Part shown: positions 17,087-25,684 of the stretch, piece after piece
Numbering within the stretch: the stretch's first letter is position 1
Layout of the letters: every line of letters starts with the position of its first letter
Assembly: GCF_000368045.1 (NCBI RefSeq)
Contig: NZ_KB849234.1
Coordinates: forward strand, 62,001-126,000
Reading direction: 5' to 3'
Length of the DNA stretch: 64,000 nucleotides
DNA from: Acinetobacter johnsonii CIP 64.6
GTDB taxonomy: Bacteria; Pseudomonadota; Gammaproteobacteria; Pseudomonadales; Moraxellaceae
The notes under the pieces: model-generated
Database searches by the model: none
Told to the model about the DNA's origin: nothing
The model's input: the letters and a program-made list of their open reading frames with translations, nothing else
Translations under genes and position numbers: made by a program

Positions 17087-19486
17087 TTATACTTCCGAAG
17101 TAGAACTGATGTTGCTTGTATCTTCACCTACACTTTTAAGCAGACCAATAAACTGTTCTCTATCTGCACTTAATTTTGTGATAATTCTTTTGGCTGCAAT
17201 TTGCATTTCAGGAACTTCTACAGGTGAAGAACCACGTTCAAAAACACCACACAAATGTGAATATTCATTATTGATTCTATCTGTCAAAAGAGCAGGAATA
17301 TTATCCCCATCAAAAAATAAATTTAAGGTTTCTTCTGTCATGCCTTTATCGGGGTATTTGTAATACAAGTAAATTTCAAAAAATTTTCGAGCATTGTTTC
17401 CAAAATTATAAAAAGTTATATAATTTGAATCATCAATAACCTCAATAACAGAACACTTATAAAGTTGATGGAATAAATAGTTAAATTCTGTCACATATTC
17501 TTTAAGATATTTGGGCATGATACTAATCTTAGAAGTATCATTCACCCTTGCAATCAAAAAGTACTCTTTTTGATAATTCTGAGTTTTTCCACTCGCATTT
17601 AAAAATTTCCCATCAACTTTTTTTAAATATTTTAGAAAGTCTAAATTATGTGTAGAAATAAATAGTTGACCAAAAATATGGTTATTAACAATTTTCTCAT
17701 TAATCAGACTATAAATGAAGAAAATATGATTACTATCTAAGCTAGAAATCGGATCATCAATCCAAACAATTGGCTTTGAACCTTTAGTATCAATATCATC
17801 TAATTTTGCCATAAAATAGCAAAAAGCAAGTAAACTGCATTCCCCTTCGCTTAAATGATATGCTTTTTTATCATCTCTAATAACTTCAAATCTCACTCCA
17901 CTTTCATTTGTTATTGGTTGCAAAGATAAATAATGATGTCCAAAGAAATTCTTTAATAATTCATTAACTTTATCTGCACCTTTTTCTTCATCTAGAAGTT
18001 CTGCTTTTTTAGTTTTAATAAGTTGCTCTTTTTGTCTGATAATTTCATCCATAGATATCTTTTTATTTTCATTTTCAACAACTTTGACACGCAAGGCTTC
18101 AATATTAGTGCCTTGATCTTGATATTTAATAATTTCTAAAAAATTAGAGACCTCATTTAAACGTAATTTATCTTTAGCATTTTTTTGTTCACTTAATAAC
18201 TTCTTGCTAAATTCAGTCGATTCTTTCTTAATATTTAGGTATGAAGTCCATATTACTTGTAACTTTTCAACATTTTTATTAGGGTTAATGAAATCTTTTT
18301 CATTAAGAATGTTCGCTTTCCGTTCTTTTAGTTGATCAATTAAACCATCTAAAATTAAATCGTATTCTCTAATTATTTCTTCCAATTCTGTTTGAATAAT
18401 ATCAAGTCTTTTATGAAATTTTGAATAAAATTTTGATTTATCAATTTTTAATAAAGAGAAACTTTTCTTCTCTGATTCAATATCTTTAATGAGACTATCT
18501 ATATCATCTTCTAAGATTTTAGATTCTTTATCAAAATGCTGGTCTAATTCCTTCCACCTCTCCTCACTTATAAAAGTTCCACAAAAAGCGCAATTACTTA
18601 GTTTATCTTTATGATAAGATCTACCCTCATTAACCCAACGATTCAAAATTGCATTTTTAACCAATTCTTCAATCTTATTAGATGAGCTAATTTTTTTCGT
18701 AACGAGATTGTCAGTTTTTTCAACAAAATTAGATAATCTAATTTTAGGAAGATCAATTATAGAATAATCATCTAATGCTTTTTCTAAACTCAGCTTTGTA
18801 AACTGTTCAATTTCTTCTAAAGATAACTCTTTATACGACTCAGACAATACATCTCTAATATCATTACTAAGTTTCTGAACATTATAGTTTTGATCACCAA
18901 ATCTTTCAGATTGATATTTTATTCCAATTTTTCTATCTGTTGCTTTATCACTTAACTGCTTATCTAATGCTCTTTTAGCATTATCCCAAACTATTTTAGC
19001 ATCATTGTAACTGCTGATTGCTTGAACCCTTTTAGCATACAATCCTGTTTCTTGGCCCTGTTCCTTTTTCCCAAGCTCATCTTCAATGGTCTGAATTTCG
19101 GCTTCAACAATATTATTGTTCTCACCTAAAATAGCAAATGATCGAATGTCATCATCTTGATGCACAATAAATTTTAAATTTTCTTTAATAAAGTCTTCAT
19201 TAAAAACTCTAATTTTCTTCCCATGAGATGTTAGGTTGTTTTGCGTTACTTCTTTATCAGAAAACTTCACACAAAATTCTGGATTGTTATATTTATCCGA
19301 TATCCTCCCCATCTCTAGTGCTCTAATTATTCGAGATAAAGATGTCTTTCCAGAATAATTTCGCCCATAAATTATATTGATGTCTTTAAAGGTATCAGCA
19401 GCTCCCCCATTATTCCTAACATTAGCATCCCATTCAAAACCTTTAAAAACCGCAAGGTTGCCGATACTTTTAATTTTCTTAATCAT
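17087..19486 (-). CDS. rloC: RloC-like anticodon nuclease (ABC ATPase with zinc hook)
   Basis: A 799-residue AAA/ABC-type ATPase. In order: Walker A GRNYSGKTS at about residue 41; long charged coiled coils interrupted by the CxxC zinc hook NCAFCG at about 299-302; ABC signature LSEGECS; Walker B IVWIDDP with D-loop SSLD; H-loop STHNLDF. The C-terminal part carries ARKFFE (Arg ~700, Glu ~704) and EYSHLCG (His ~744). This matches the R-x3-E...H triad of PrrC/RloC tRNA anticodon nucleases. PrrC genes lie between hsdS and hsdR of type I systems, as this one does. It overlaps hsdS by 8 nt when started at the ATG. Nuclease activity is inferred from family. Confidence 0.82.
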   Translation of the reverse strand: MIKKIKSIGNLAVFKGFEWDANVRNNGGAADTFKDINIIYGRNYSGKTSLSRIIRALEMGRISDKYNNPEFCVKFSDKEVTQNNLTSHGKKIRVFNEDFIKENLKFIVHQDDDIRSFAILGENNNIVEAEIQTIEDELGKKEQGQETGLYAKRVQAISSYNDAKIVWDNAKRALDKQLSDKATDRKIGIKYQSERFGDQNYNVQKLSNDIRDVLSESYKELSLEEIEQFTKLSLEKALDDYSIIDLPKIRLSNFVEKTDNLVTKKISSSNKIEELVKNAILNRWVNEGRSYHKDKLSNCAFCGTFISEERWKELDQHFDKESKILEDDIDSLIKDIESEKKSFSLLKIDKSKFYSKFHKRLDIIQTELEEIIREYDLILDGLIDQLKERKANILNEKDFINPNKNVEKLQVIWTSYLNIKKESTEFSKKLLSEQKNAKDKLRLNEVSNFLEIIKYQDQGTNIEALRVKVVENENKKISMDEIIRQKEQLIKTKKAELLDEEKGADKVNELLKNFFGHHYLSLQPITNESGVRFEVIRDDKKAYHLSEGECSLLAFCYFMAKLDDIDTKGSKPIVWIDDPISSLDSNHIFFIYSLINEKIVNNHIFGQLFISTHNLDFLKYLKKVDGKFLNASGKTQNYQKEYFLIARVNDTSKISIMPKYLKEYVTEFNYLFHQLYKCSVIEVIDDSNYITFYNFGNNARKFFEIYLYYKYPDKGMTEETLNLFFDGDNIPALLTDRINNEYSHLCGVFERGSSPVEVPEMQIAAKRIITKLSADREQFIGLLKSVGEDTSNISSTSEV

Positions 19487-20885
19487 CAATACTACCCATA
19501 TTTTTATTCAAAGAAATCTCACCCGACATCAATTTCGGCAATAAAGTATCTCTTAAATTAATTAAACTCTGATTTTCTTTTGCTTTTGAGGTAATTTCAT
19601 CATATAGCGTTTTGACCGTTTTAGTATAAGAGACAACCACTTTGTCATCTGGGCAAACAAAGCTTATTTCTCTGAAATTTTTCTTACTAATTTCCTGAAA
19701 TGTCGTACCTGATGCTCGGCCTTTTATCTCAGCCATATTAGCTTCACACCACTGAATTAAATATTCAGCTGAATATTTCATATTTGGTAAAATTGCTATA
19801 TAGCCTTGATTAATAGCTACTTCAATTTTCGATAGAGCCAAATACCCAACTGGCGCACGTGAAGACATTAAAACAGTATCTTTAGGCAATAATCCTGAAC
19901 TGATCTTTTTCAGTCCGGCATCAGTTATTTTTCTTTCTGTATTTAACAGAATTTTATCAGTTAAATTTGATAAGTCTTTAGGTGTTGTCCAATAGTGAAT
20001 ACCATCGTCCCAAAAATCAACATTCTTAGTTGAAGGTGTCCCTCCTCCAACTGTTTGAACTTGTTCTCCAACCGTCGAAACTTCCCACCCCTTCGGCACT
20101 TCCCCTAACTCACTTTCTACCAACCCATCAGGAAACAGTGCAGCAGTCGCCCGTAACGCAGCAAAATCATCTTCAGCCATTTGCTGAAGTTCAATTTCAC
20201 TTTTTCCGCTAATGGCACACATCGCAGCAAGCTCAGCGTCTTTTCCTTCCTGCTTAGCAGCAATTTTGGCACGGACAGGGTCGAAGTCGACAAACCAACT
20301 TTTAAAGAGGGCTTGGGCGATAGATTCGAGGGTTTGGTTGATTTGGTTGTTGATGTAAATTTTGTCATCTAGGTCGGAAAGGATTTTGGCTATTTTTCTC
20401 TGTTCTCCCAATGATGGAAGTTTAATTTCTATATTTTTTAATGATGTTAAAGGCTGCCCAATTCCAGGCGTACCAACTTGAGAAGCATTCTTTAATAACT
20501 CATAACGTCCTTGATGAGATTTAAAAAAATAGTAAATAAATTCGCTATCAGCAATATTTGGATTACAGCGAAGCTTCATTAAACTTGAAGACATCATGTA
20601 TTGATGAAACTGATTATCAACTAATCCAACCTCACCAATAGAACCTCGGTGTGGAAATACTAAATCACCGTTACTCACACAGCAATTTTCTAATTGTTTT
20701 GCTAACTGTTCTGAAATAAAAACCCAATCACCTGAAAATTTCTTACTGCCAGTAAGATTAGTTCCTCTAATGACAGGAACACCACTTTCGACATAAGCAT
20801 CACTTTTCATTCTTGAACCGAATGGACCTATCGTTATTTTGTCAGCTATGTCTTCAATTCTGTATGTATTCCAAACGGTACTCAC
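19479..20885 (-). CDS. hsdS: Type I restriction specificity subunit HsdS
   Basis: A 468-residue DNA-recognition subunit with two target recognition domains: about 5-165 (WNTYRIEDIADKITIGPFGSRM) and about 260-430 (PKGWEVSTVGEQVQTVGGGTPSTKN). Each is followed by conserved helices (LPSLGEQRKIAKILSDLDDKI and the C-terminal LRDTLLPKLMSGEI). The first HsdS repeat is joined to the second by FKSWFVDFDPVRAKIA. The start is GTG, overlapping the stop of the upstream AlbA_2 gene by 4 nt, which implies translational coupling. The recognition sequence cannot be deduced. Confidence 0.95.
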   Translation of the reverse strand: MSTVWNTYRIEDIADKITIGPFGSRMKSDAYVESGVPVIRGTNLTGSKKFSGDWVFISEQLAKQLENCCVSNGDLVFPHRGSIGEVGLVDNQFHQYMMSSSLMKLRCNPNIADSEFIYYFFKSHQGRYELLKNASQVGTPGIGQPLTSLKNIEIKLPSLGEQRKIAKILSDLDDKIYINNQINQTLESIAQALFKSWFVDFDPVRAKIAAKQEGKDAELAAMCAISGKSEIELQQMAEDDFAALRATAALFPDGLVESELGEVPKGWEVSTVGEQVQTVGGGTPSTKNVDFWDDGIHYWTTPKDLSNLTDKILLNTERKITDAGLKKISSGLLPKDTVLMSSRAPVGYLALSKIEVAINQGYIAILPNMKYSAEYLIQWCEANMAEIKGRASGTTFQEISKKNFREISFVCPDDKVVVSYTKTVKTLYDEITSKAKENQSLINLRDTLLPKLMSGEISLNKNMGSIDD

Positions 20886-22285
20886 ACCTCACCCCCAAAT
20901 TCTTTCTTAATCATCCAATAGCCACGTGTTCCACCCACACGCTCAAGCCAACATGCATCTTTTAAATGATTCAGATGCTTTTTCACTGCTGACTCATTGA
21001 TTCCCAACTGTTCGGCCATAGCACGATAGGAAACTTTTGGGTTCTGTTGAATTAAAACTAAAATCTGTTTTTGCCGATCTGTCAGCATATCCTCTTGGAT
21101 TGAGCCACCAATTGAGCCACCAATTGAGCCACCTAATTGCTCAATCGAAGGACGATAAAACTCCCAATCGACAAAATCCCCTTGTGCTTTCAGTTGAGGT
21201 TCTGCATTGCCTGCCTGTAAACAAAGGTCTTTGATACGAGCAATACCACTGCCCCACTGTTCGATATAACCCAGCTCTTTAAACACACGAGCCAAGACAC
21301 GGTTACGAATCTCTGAACGACCTTGTGCCAAGTCCTCTTCAGTCAGTCCATTTGGCAATCCACCTGGAGAAACAATATTCAGGATGTCATCATAGATACC
21401 GACCTTAATGTCACGCCCTGCATTGCTATAGTCACGGTGCAACACTGCATTAACCAAGGCTTCACGAATCGCCGGGATTGGGATTTCAAAACTTTCTGTA
21501 CGTTGTAACCCTAAAATTTCAGCACGTAGGTGCAGATGATTCTTGATGAATTGCTCGGTCTGCTTCAGCTGGCTAAACAGATCTCCACGGTATTCTTTCT
21601 TGTCCAGAAACACCGTCATAGTCGTGCCTTTAAAGCGGCTGCATTTAATCTCAACATGCTCATAAAGCCCCAACAAAATGAGCAGCCCATGACTTGGATA
21701 ATCCTGTCCATTCTGCTGAATGATCAATTTGAGATTCCGCATCTTCTGCAAAGATAGCTCTTTACCCACCTCAGCAAAGGCCTGCTGTAAAGGCTGTAAA
21801 TCGATGTCATCTAAACTGTATTGCGGATTCGGCTGTTCATCAAAAGTCTGGTTCAGACGCTGCAATTCGAGTTGCTGGATATACTCAGGCGATGCCACAC
21901 GATTGCTTGCGCCTAAACGGATATAAGTCCCCTGTGCCTTGCCTTGCGGCTTGAGATAATAAGGCAATAATGAACCGCGGCTGACTTCAATCACCAGCAA
22001 CTCTATGCCTTGGATATTCTCGATATAGATATACGGCAGAATATTGGGCGCACACAGTTCATTGATCATCGAAGTGATCTGATCTTGTAACTCAAAAATA
22101 TCATCTTGAATACCTACGAGTTGGCGATCATCACTTACACCAACTACCAGCTTACCACCACTGGTATTGGCAAAAGCAATCAGGGTCTTTGCCACCTGTT
22201 GCCCTTTCGGTAACTGCTCTTTAAATTCAAGAGTTTGACTTTCACCCTTCTGAATTTCTTGCAATAAAGGATGATCAGAACTCAT
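20882..22285 (-). CDS. AlbA_2 (Schlafen-like) ATP-binding protein with winged HTH
   Basis: A 467-residue protein. Its N-terminal AlbA_2 domain reads ESQTLEFKEQLPKGQQVAKTLIAFANTSGG at about 14-45, and a GHKL-type ATP-binding region includes PAIREALVNAVLHRDYSNAGRD near 275. A C-terminal winged helix (DRQKQILVLIQQNPKVSYRAMAEQLGINESAVKKHL) is attached through a GGSI repeat linker. Such proteins are usually annotated as RecG-like helicases or ATP-dependent transcription regulators and are often found inside type I restriction loci. It overlaps hsdM by 11 nt and hsdS by 4 nt. Its role in the system is not established. Confidence 0.85.
   Translation of the reverse strand: MSSDHPLLQEIQKGESQTLEFKEQLPKGQQVAKTLIAFANTSGGKLVVGVSDDRQLVGIQDDIFELQDQITSMINELCAPNILPYIYIENIQGIELLVIEVSRGSLLPYYLKPQGKAQGTYIRLGASNRVASPEYIQQLELQRLNQTFDEQPNPQYSLDDIDLQPLQQAFAEVGKELSLQKMRNLKLIIQQNGQDYPSHGLLILLGLYEHVEIKCSRFKGTTMTVFLDKKEYRGDLFSQLKQTEQFIKNHLHLRAEILGLQRTESFEIPIPAIREALVNAVLHRDYSNAGRDIKVGIYDDILNIVSPGGLPNGLTEEDLAQGRSEIRNRVLARVFKELGYIEQWGSGIARIKDLCLQAGNAEPQLKAQGDFVDWEFYRPSIEQLGGSIGGSIGGSIQEDMLTDRQKQILVLIQQNPKVSYRAMAEQLGINESAVKKHLNHLKDACWLERVGGTRGYWMIKKEFGGEV
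21099..21134 (-). repeat. In-frame 12-bp tandem repeat, three copies
   Basis: Three copies of ATTGAGCCACCA (the last ends in T) encode GGSIGGSIGGSI in the linker between the ATP-binding and winged-helix parts of the AlbA_2 protein. Copy changes would alter linker length without shifting frame. Confidence 0.9.
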
Positions 22286-24005
22286 AGCCCAAGCCCTTTA
22301 GATTCTTTTTAATCTCACTTTCCAAGACCGCACTTTCAGCAAATTGCTCTTTGAGCTGAGCAGTCAAACGTAACATTTTCTCAGCGAATGGCTCGCCATC
22401 ATCTTCCTGCTCGACTGCACCCACATAACGTCCCGGAGTCAGTACGTAGTCATGCTTCTGAATATCTTTTAACTCAGCAGAGAAGCAAAAACCTTTCTCA
22501 TCTTGATACGCTTCGCCTTCAAAATTTTCACCTTGTTGCCAAGCATGTAAAGCATTGGTGATTTTAGCAATATCTGCATCGGTAAAGTCACGCAGTACGC
22601 GATCTTTCATATAGCCCAAATTACGGGCATCGATGAACAGAGTCTTGCCTTCACGATTGGCTTTCTTTTTATCTAAAGACAAGCCATTCTTTTTGTCCTT
22701 GGTTAGAAACCAGATACAGGCTGGAATTTGCGTGTTGGTGAACAGTTGTCCTGGTAATGCGACAATACATTCCACCAGATCGGCTTCGATCAAGTTTTTA
22801 CGGATCTCACCTTCATTGTTGGTATTGGAACTCATCGAACCATTGGCAAGTAACAATGCCATACTGCCCGTAGGTGATAGATGGTGCAGCATGTGCTGCA
22901 TCCAAGCAAAGTTGGCATTACCTTGCGGTGGCGTGCCGTATTTCCAACGCACATCATTTTCTAAAGAAGCATGCCACCAATCCTTGATGTTAAAAGGTGG
23001 GTTAGCCATGACAAAATCGGCACGCAAGTCTGGATGCTGATCCTCTAAAAAGCTGTCTGCATTCTTTTTACCGAAATTAAAATCAATCCCGCGAATCGCC
23101 ATGTTCATGGCTGCCAGTTTCCATGTGGTCGGGTTGCTCTCCTGACCATAGATAGAAATATGCTTTTTCTGTTCAGACGCTTTGTAACGCTTTTCCTGTG
23201 CATGTTGTTCAATGAACTTTTCACTAGATACAAAGAATCCGCCTGACCCCATTGCTGGGTCATATACGCGCCCTTTATAAGGCTGTAACATTTCAACAAT
23301 TAAGGTAACAATACTTTTAGGTGTGTAATATTGCCCACCCTGCTTGCCTTCAGCTAAGGCAAATTGTCCTAAAAAGTATTCATAGACATGTCCAAGAATA
23401 TCTTTACTGTGCAGATTTAGTTTTTCACCGTTGTATTCAGGCTGAGTGAAACTGGTATCAGAGAAGGTATTAATCAGATCTAGTAACTTATCATTATCTA
23501 ATTGATACTGTCCGATGCGATTCAGAATACCTTTCAGTTTTGGATTGGCTTTTTCAATTTTATCAAAGGCATTATCAATCAACCAAGATACAGAGCGTAA
23601 CTTCACGTCCTGTCCTTGTTCATCTTGCCAAATGATTGAGCCAATTGGTAAAGCTGCTGCATCACGGATATTTGACCAGCGGCCTGCTTTTGGCACCCAA
23701 AATACGTTTTTTTCTTGGTAGTAATCCAGTATTTCTAGTTCATCAGCAATAGACTGTTGGTATTCTTCTTCGCTGTCGTACTGATCACGCGGCATGTAAT
23801 AGATGTTGTGATCGTCTTTTTGTGCAAACAATTCTTTGAGTTCAGATTGCCGTTCATCAAAAGCATCTGATACGTACTTTAAGAAAATCAGTCCTAAAAC
23901 AATATGCTTGTAGTTAGCGGCATCCAGACTGCTGCGTAATTTATCGGCGGCTTTCCAAAGCTTGTCATCTAAGTCATTTAGAAACTTTTGTTCCAATGAA
24001 TGCAT
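22275..24005 (-). CDS. hsdM: Type I restriction modification methylase HsdM
   Basis: A 576-residue N6-adenine methyltransferase subunit. The N-terminal helical HsdM domain opens FLNDLDDKLWKAADKLRSSLDAANYKHIVLGLIFLKY. The AdoMet site DPAMGSGGFF lies near residue 250 and the catalytic NPPF near residue 337. It is the first gene of the operon. Its stop overlaps the start of the AlbA_2 gene by 11 nt, so methylase synthesis is coupled to the rest. The promoter should lie in 24006-24200. Confidence 0.97.
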   Translation of the reverse strand: MHSLEQKFLNDLDDKLWKAADKLRSSLDAANYKHIVLGLIFLKYVSDAFDERQSELKELFAQKDDHNIYYMPRDQYDSEEEYQQSIADELEILDYYQEKNVFWVPKAGRWSNIRDAAALPIGSIIWQDEQGQDVKLRSVSWLIDNAFDKIEKANPKLKGILNRIGQYQLDNDKLLDLINTFSDTSFTQPEYNGEKLNLHSKDILGHVYEYFLGQFALAEGKQGGQYYTPKSIVTLIVEMLQPYKGRVYDPAMGSGGFFVSSEKFIEQHAQEKRYKASEQKKHISIYGQESNPTTWKLAAMNMAIRGIDFNFGKKNADSFLEDQHPDLRADFVMANPPFNIKDWWHASLENDVRWKYGTPPQGNANFAWMQHMLHHLSPTGSMALLLANGSMSSNTNNEGEIRKNLIEADLVECIVALPGQLFTNTQIPACIWFLTKDKKNGLSLDKKKANREGKTLFIDARNLGYMKDRVLRDFTDADIAKITNALHAWQQGENFEGEAYQDEKGFCFSAELKDIQKHDYVLTPGRYVGAVEQEDDGEPFAEKMLRLTAQLKEQFAESAVLESEIKKNLKGLGYEF

Positions 24006-24206
24006 TTTATTTCCTCAATCCAAGATCAACCGCTTTGGTTTTATACTTAATGTTAAACAATGTTGCTAAGTTAGCATATCAATGACCTATTAAAAGTCAT
24101 GCACTTAACAAAAAAAATAGAGATTAATAAAGTCCTGTCATTTTAACGGGATAACTTTAGCTAAAATAGTCCTTTAACAACTGCTACGTCTTATAATGTC
24201 GTAAAA

Positions 24207-24236
24207 AAAAAGAGCAACCTAGAAAGTTGCTCTTTT
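24207..24236 (-). terminator. Terminator of the truncated RDF-like gene
   Basis: Stem AAAAGAGCAAC/GTTGCTCTTTT with an 8-nt loop; the minus strand continues with a T run. It lies directly after the gene remnant at 24249 and upstream of hsdM. Confidence 0.8.
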
Positions 24237-24248
24237 CCAACCAATCGA

Positions 24249-24470
24249 TTAATTGACGGGTCTGACTGATCGCTGCACCCCCTGCTGAATACCCTGCACA
24301 AACCCTTCAGGCGAAGCTTGTTGCTCCACCGTACGGTTTTGTTCTTGTTCAGGGTAGTATTCCTCCAGCACCTCTAACCCTTCCTCTATATCCGTTTCAA
24401 ACCGTGCATTGGCAAAACCCTTCCTTGCGGTAAAGTCTAATGATTCTATGAATACACCTAACTTTTTCAA
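24249..24470 (-). pseudogene. 3' remnant of an RDF-like island-core gene
   Basis: Encodes about 73 residues resembling the C-terminus of the intact protein at 37294-38229. GFANARFETDIEEGLEVLEEYY aligns with GYGNARFEVNAEEGLDLVEEFY, and both end in a V-Q...VN tail. The frame opens only with TTG, directly after a TAG, and the first three quarters of the gene are missing. The two copies are diverged, so this is not a recent duplication. It marks the left edge of the cargo block. Confidence 0.8.
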
Positions 24471-24633
24471 CTAACTACAAATGTGTTGCACTTGGGATTT
24501 GAATCTGCGACTTTAAAAAATATTCATCTTAAATTTTATACTTATTTTACGCAAAATTTACGATAATTTTATTATATATCAATAAATTAAACCATAACAT
24601 ACATTACTTCAATGACTACTAATTTAAAGTGTT

Positions 24634-25413
24634 ATGAAAAAATTATACCATCTACTTTTTAGCCTTATACCGCTCTATTCAAGTTATGCTTTTGCTACTG
24701 GAGATGAAAGCTCTCCCGCTTTAAGCTTTTCAGGTAATGTATCATTGGCCAGCGACTACCGCTGGCGCGGCCAAACGCAAACCCAGAATGATCCGGCCTT
24801 GCAGGGAAACTTTGTTTTAAGCCATGCTTCAGGATTTTATCTTGCTGCATTTGCATCGAATGTTGATTTTGATGACGAAGTAAATTTAGAACTGGATCCC
24901 CAGATCGGCTATACAGCGCCAATCGCGCTAGGTTCAATCCATCCTGCAGTTGATCTTGGCATGCTGCGCTACAATTACATCGGCAACAGCGATTTAAATT
25001 ATAATGAATACTATTTCAAAATGATCTTTAATGCGTTGCTGCATCAGAACGATAGCTTTACACCAAGCATAAGCTATACCTATAACTATGGCGGCAAAGC
25101 TGCCAGTGACAGTATAGGTAAAGATATCTCAAATTGGTATTTTAATGTCTTATATGCTACACCGATTGCTCAAACTAATTTTGGCACAAATGTTAGCTTA
25201 GGTTATTCCAAAGCAAATCAGGACATTTATGGTTCTGAAGCAAAAGACCATTTTTTTGATTGGAAAATTGGTGCAACTTACCGCTATAAGCCAATGGGAA
25301 TAAATGCAGAATTAGCAGCGGTTGGTAGTAATTTAAAAACCAAAGACTTTACAAGTCAAAATAAAAAAGGGGTAAAAACTGAAGCAGTATTCACCCTGAC
25401 TAAATCTTTTTAA
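24634..25413 (+). CDS. TorF-like putative outer-membrane porin
   Basis: A 259-residue protein with a signal peptide (about 1-21, ending SYAFA). A beta-barrel pattern of alternating hydrophobic residues follows, and the last residue is phenylalanine, typical of outer-membrane proteins. The opening SFSGNVSLASDYRWRGQTQTQNDPALQG is the signature of the TorF/gcw_chp (TIGR02001) family, whose members are often near nitrogen or polyamine genes. It converges on the glutamine synthetase-family pair, sharing a terminator. Transported solute unknown. Confidence 0.8.
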   Translation: MKKLYHLLFSLIPLYSSYAFATGDESSPALSFSGNVSLASDYRWRGQTQTQNDPALQGNFVLSHASGFYLAAFASNVDFDDEVNLELDPQIGYTAPIALGSIHPAVDLGMLRYNYIGNSDLNYNEYYFKMIFNALLHQNDSFTPSISYTYNYGGKAASDSIGKDISNWYFNVLYATPIAQTNFGTNVSLGYSKANQDIYGSEAKDHFFDWKIGATYRYKPMGINAELAAVGSNLKTKDFTSQNKKGVKTEAVFTLTKSF

Positions 25414-25420
25414 AAGTTAA

Positions 25421-25451
25421 ATGCCAATAGTATCAGCAATACTATTGGCAT
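25421..25451. terminator. Bidirectional terminator between porin and small gene
   Basis: Perfect 13-bp stem ATGCCAATAGTAT/ATACTATTGGCAT with a 5-nt loop, between two convergent genes. T-rich DNA follows on the plus side. Confidence 0.85.
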
Positions 25452-25458
25452 AATTATT

Positions 25459-25674
25459 TTACTTGAGTGATTTCAATATATGATCTATCTCACTTCGATT
25501 AAAACCTCTTTCTTTAAAAATAGTATGAATTATTTTTTTCATACTTTTTGACGCATACTGGTATTTCTTTACTAAAATGTCAGAATCAATTTCCTGTAAA
25601 CTATACTTCAAATATAATTCTTCATTGAGCTTCTGATTTCTAGCATCATCTTCATTATTTATCGTGTTATACAT
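25459..25674 (-). CDS. Small hypothetical protein
   Basis: Seventy-one residues, highly charged and helical (KYQYASKSMKKIIHTIFKERGFNRSEIDHILKSL). The start lies 10 bp after the glutamine synthetase-family stop, so it is probably co-transcribed. The ribosome site is weak. I do not recognise it. Confidence 0.5.
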   Translation of the reverse strand: MYNTINNEDDARNQKLNEELYLKYSLQEIDSDILVKKYQYASKSMKKIIHTIFKERGFNRSEIDHILKSLK

Positions 25675-25684
25675 TTTTAAGCAG

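Noticed and set aside
24493..24513. tRNA-like string GGGATTTGAATCTGCGAC near the porin promoter
   Set aside because: Looks like a T-arm complement, but the flanks do not pair and no acceptor or anticodon arm is present.
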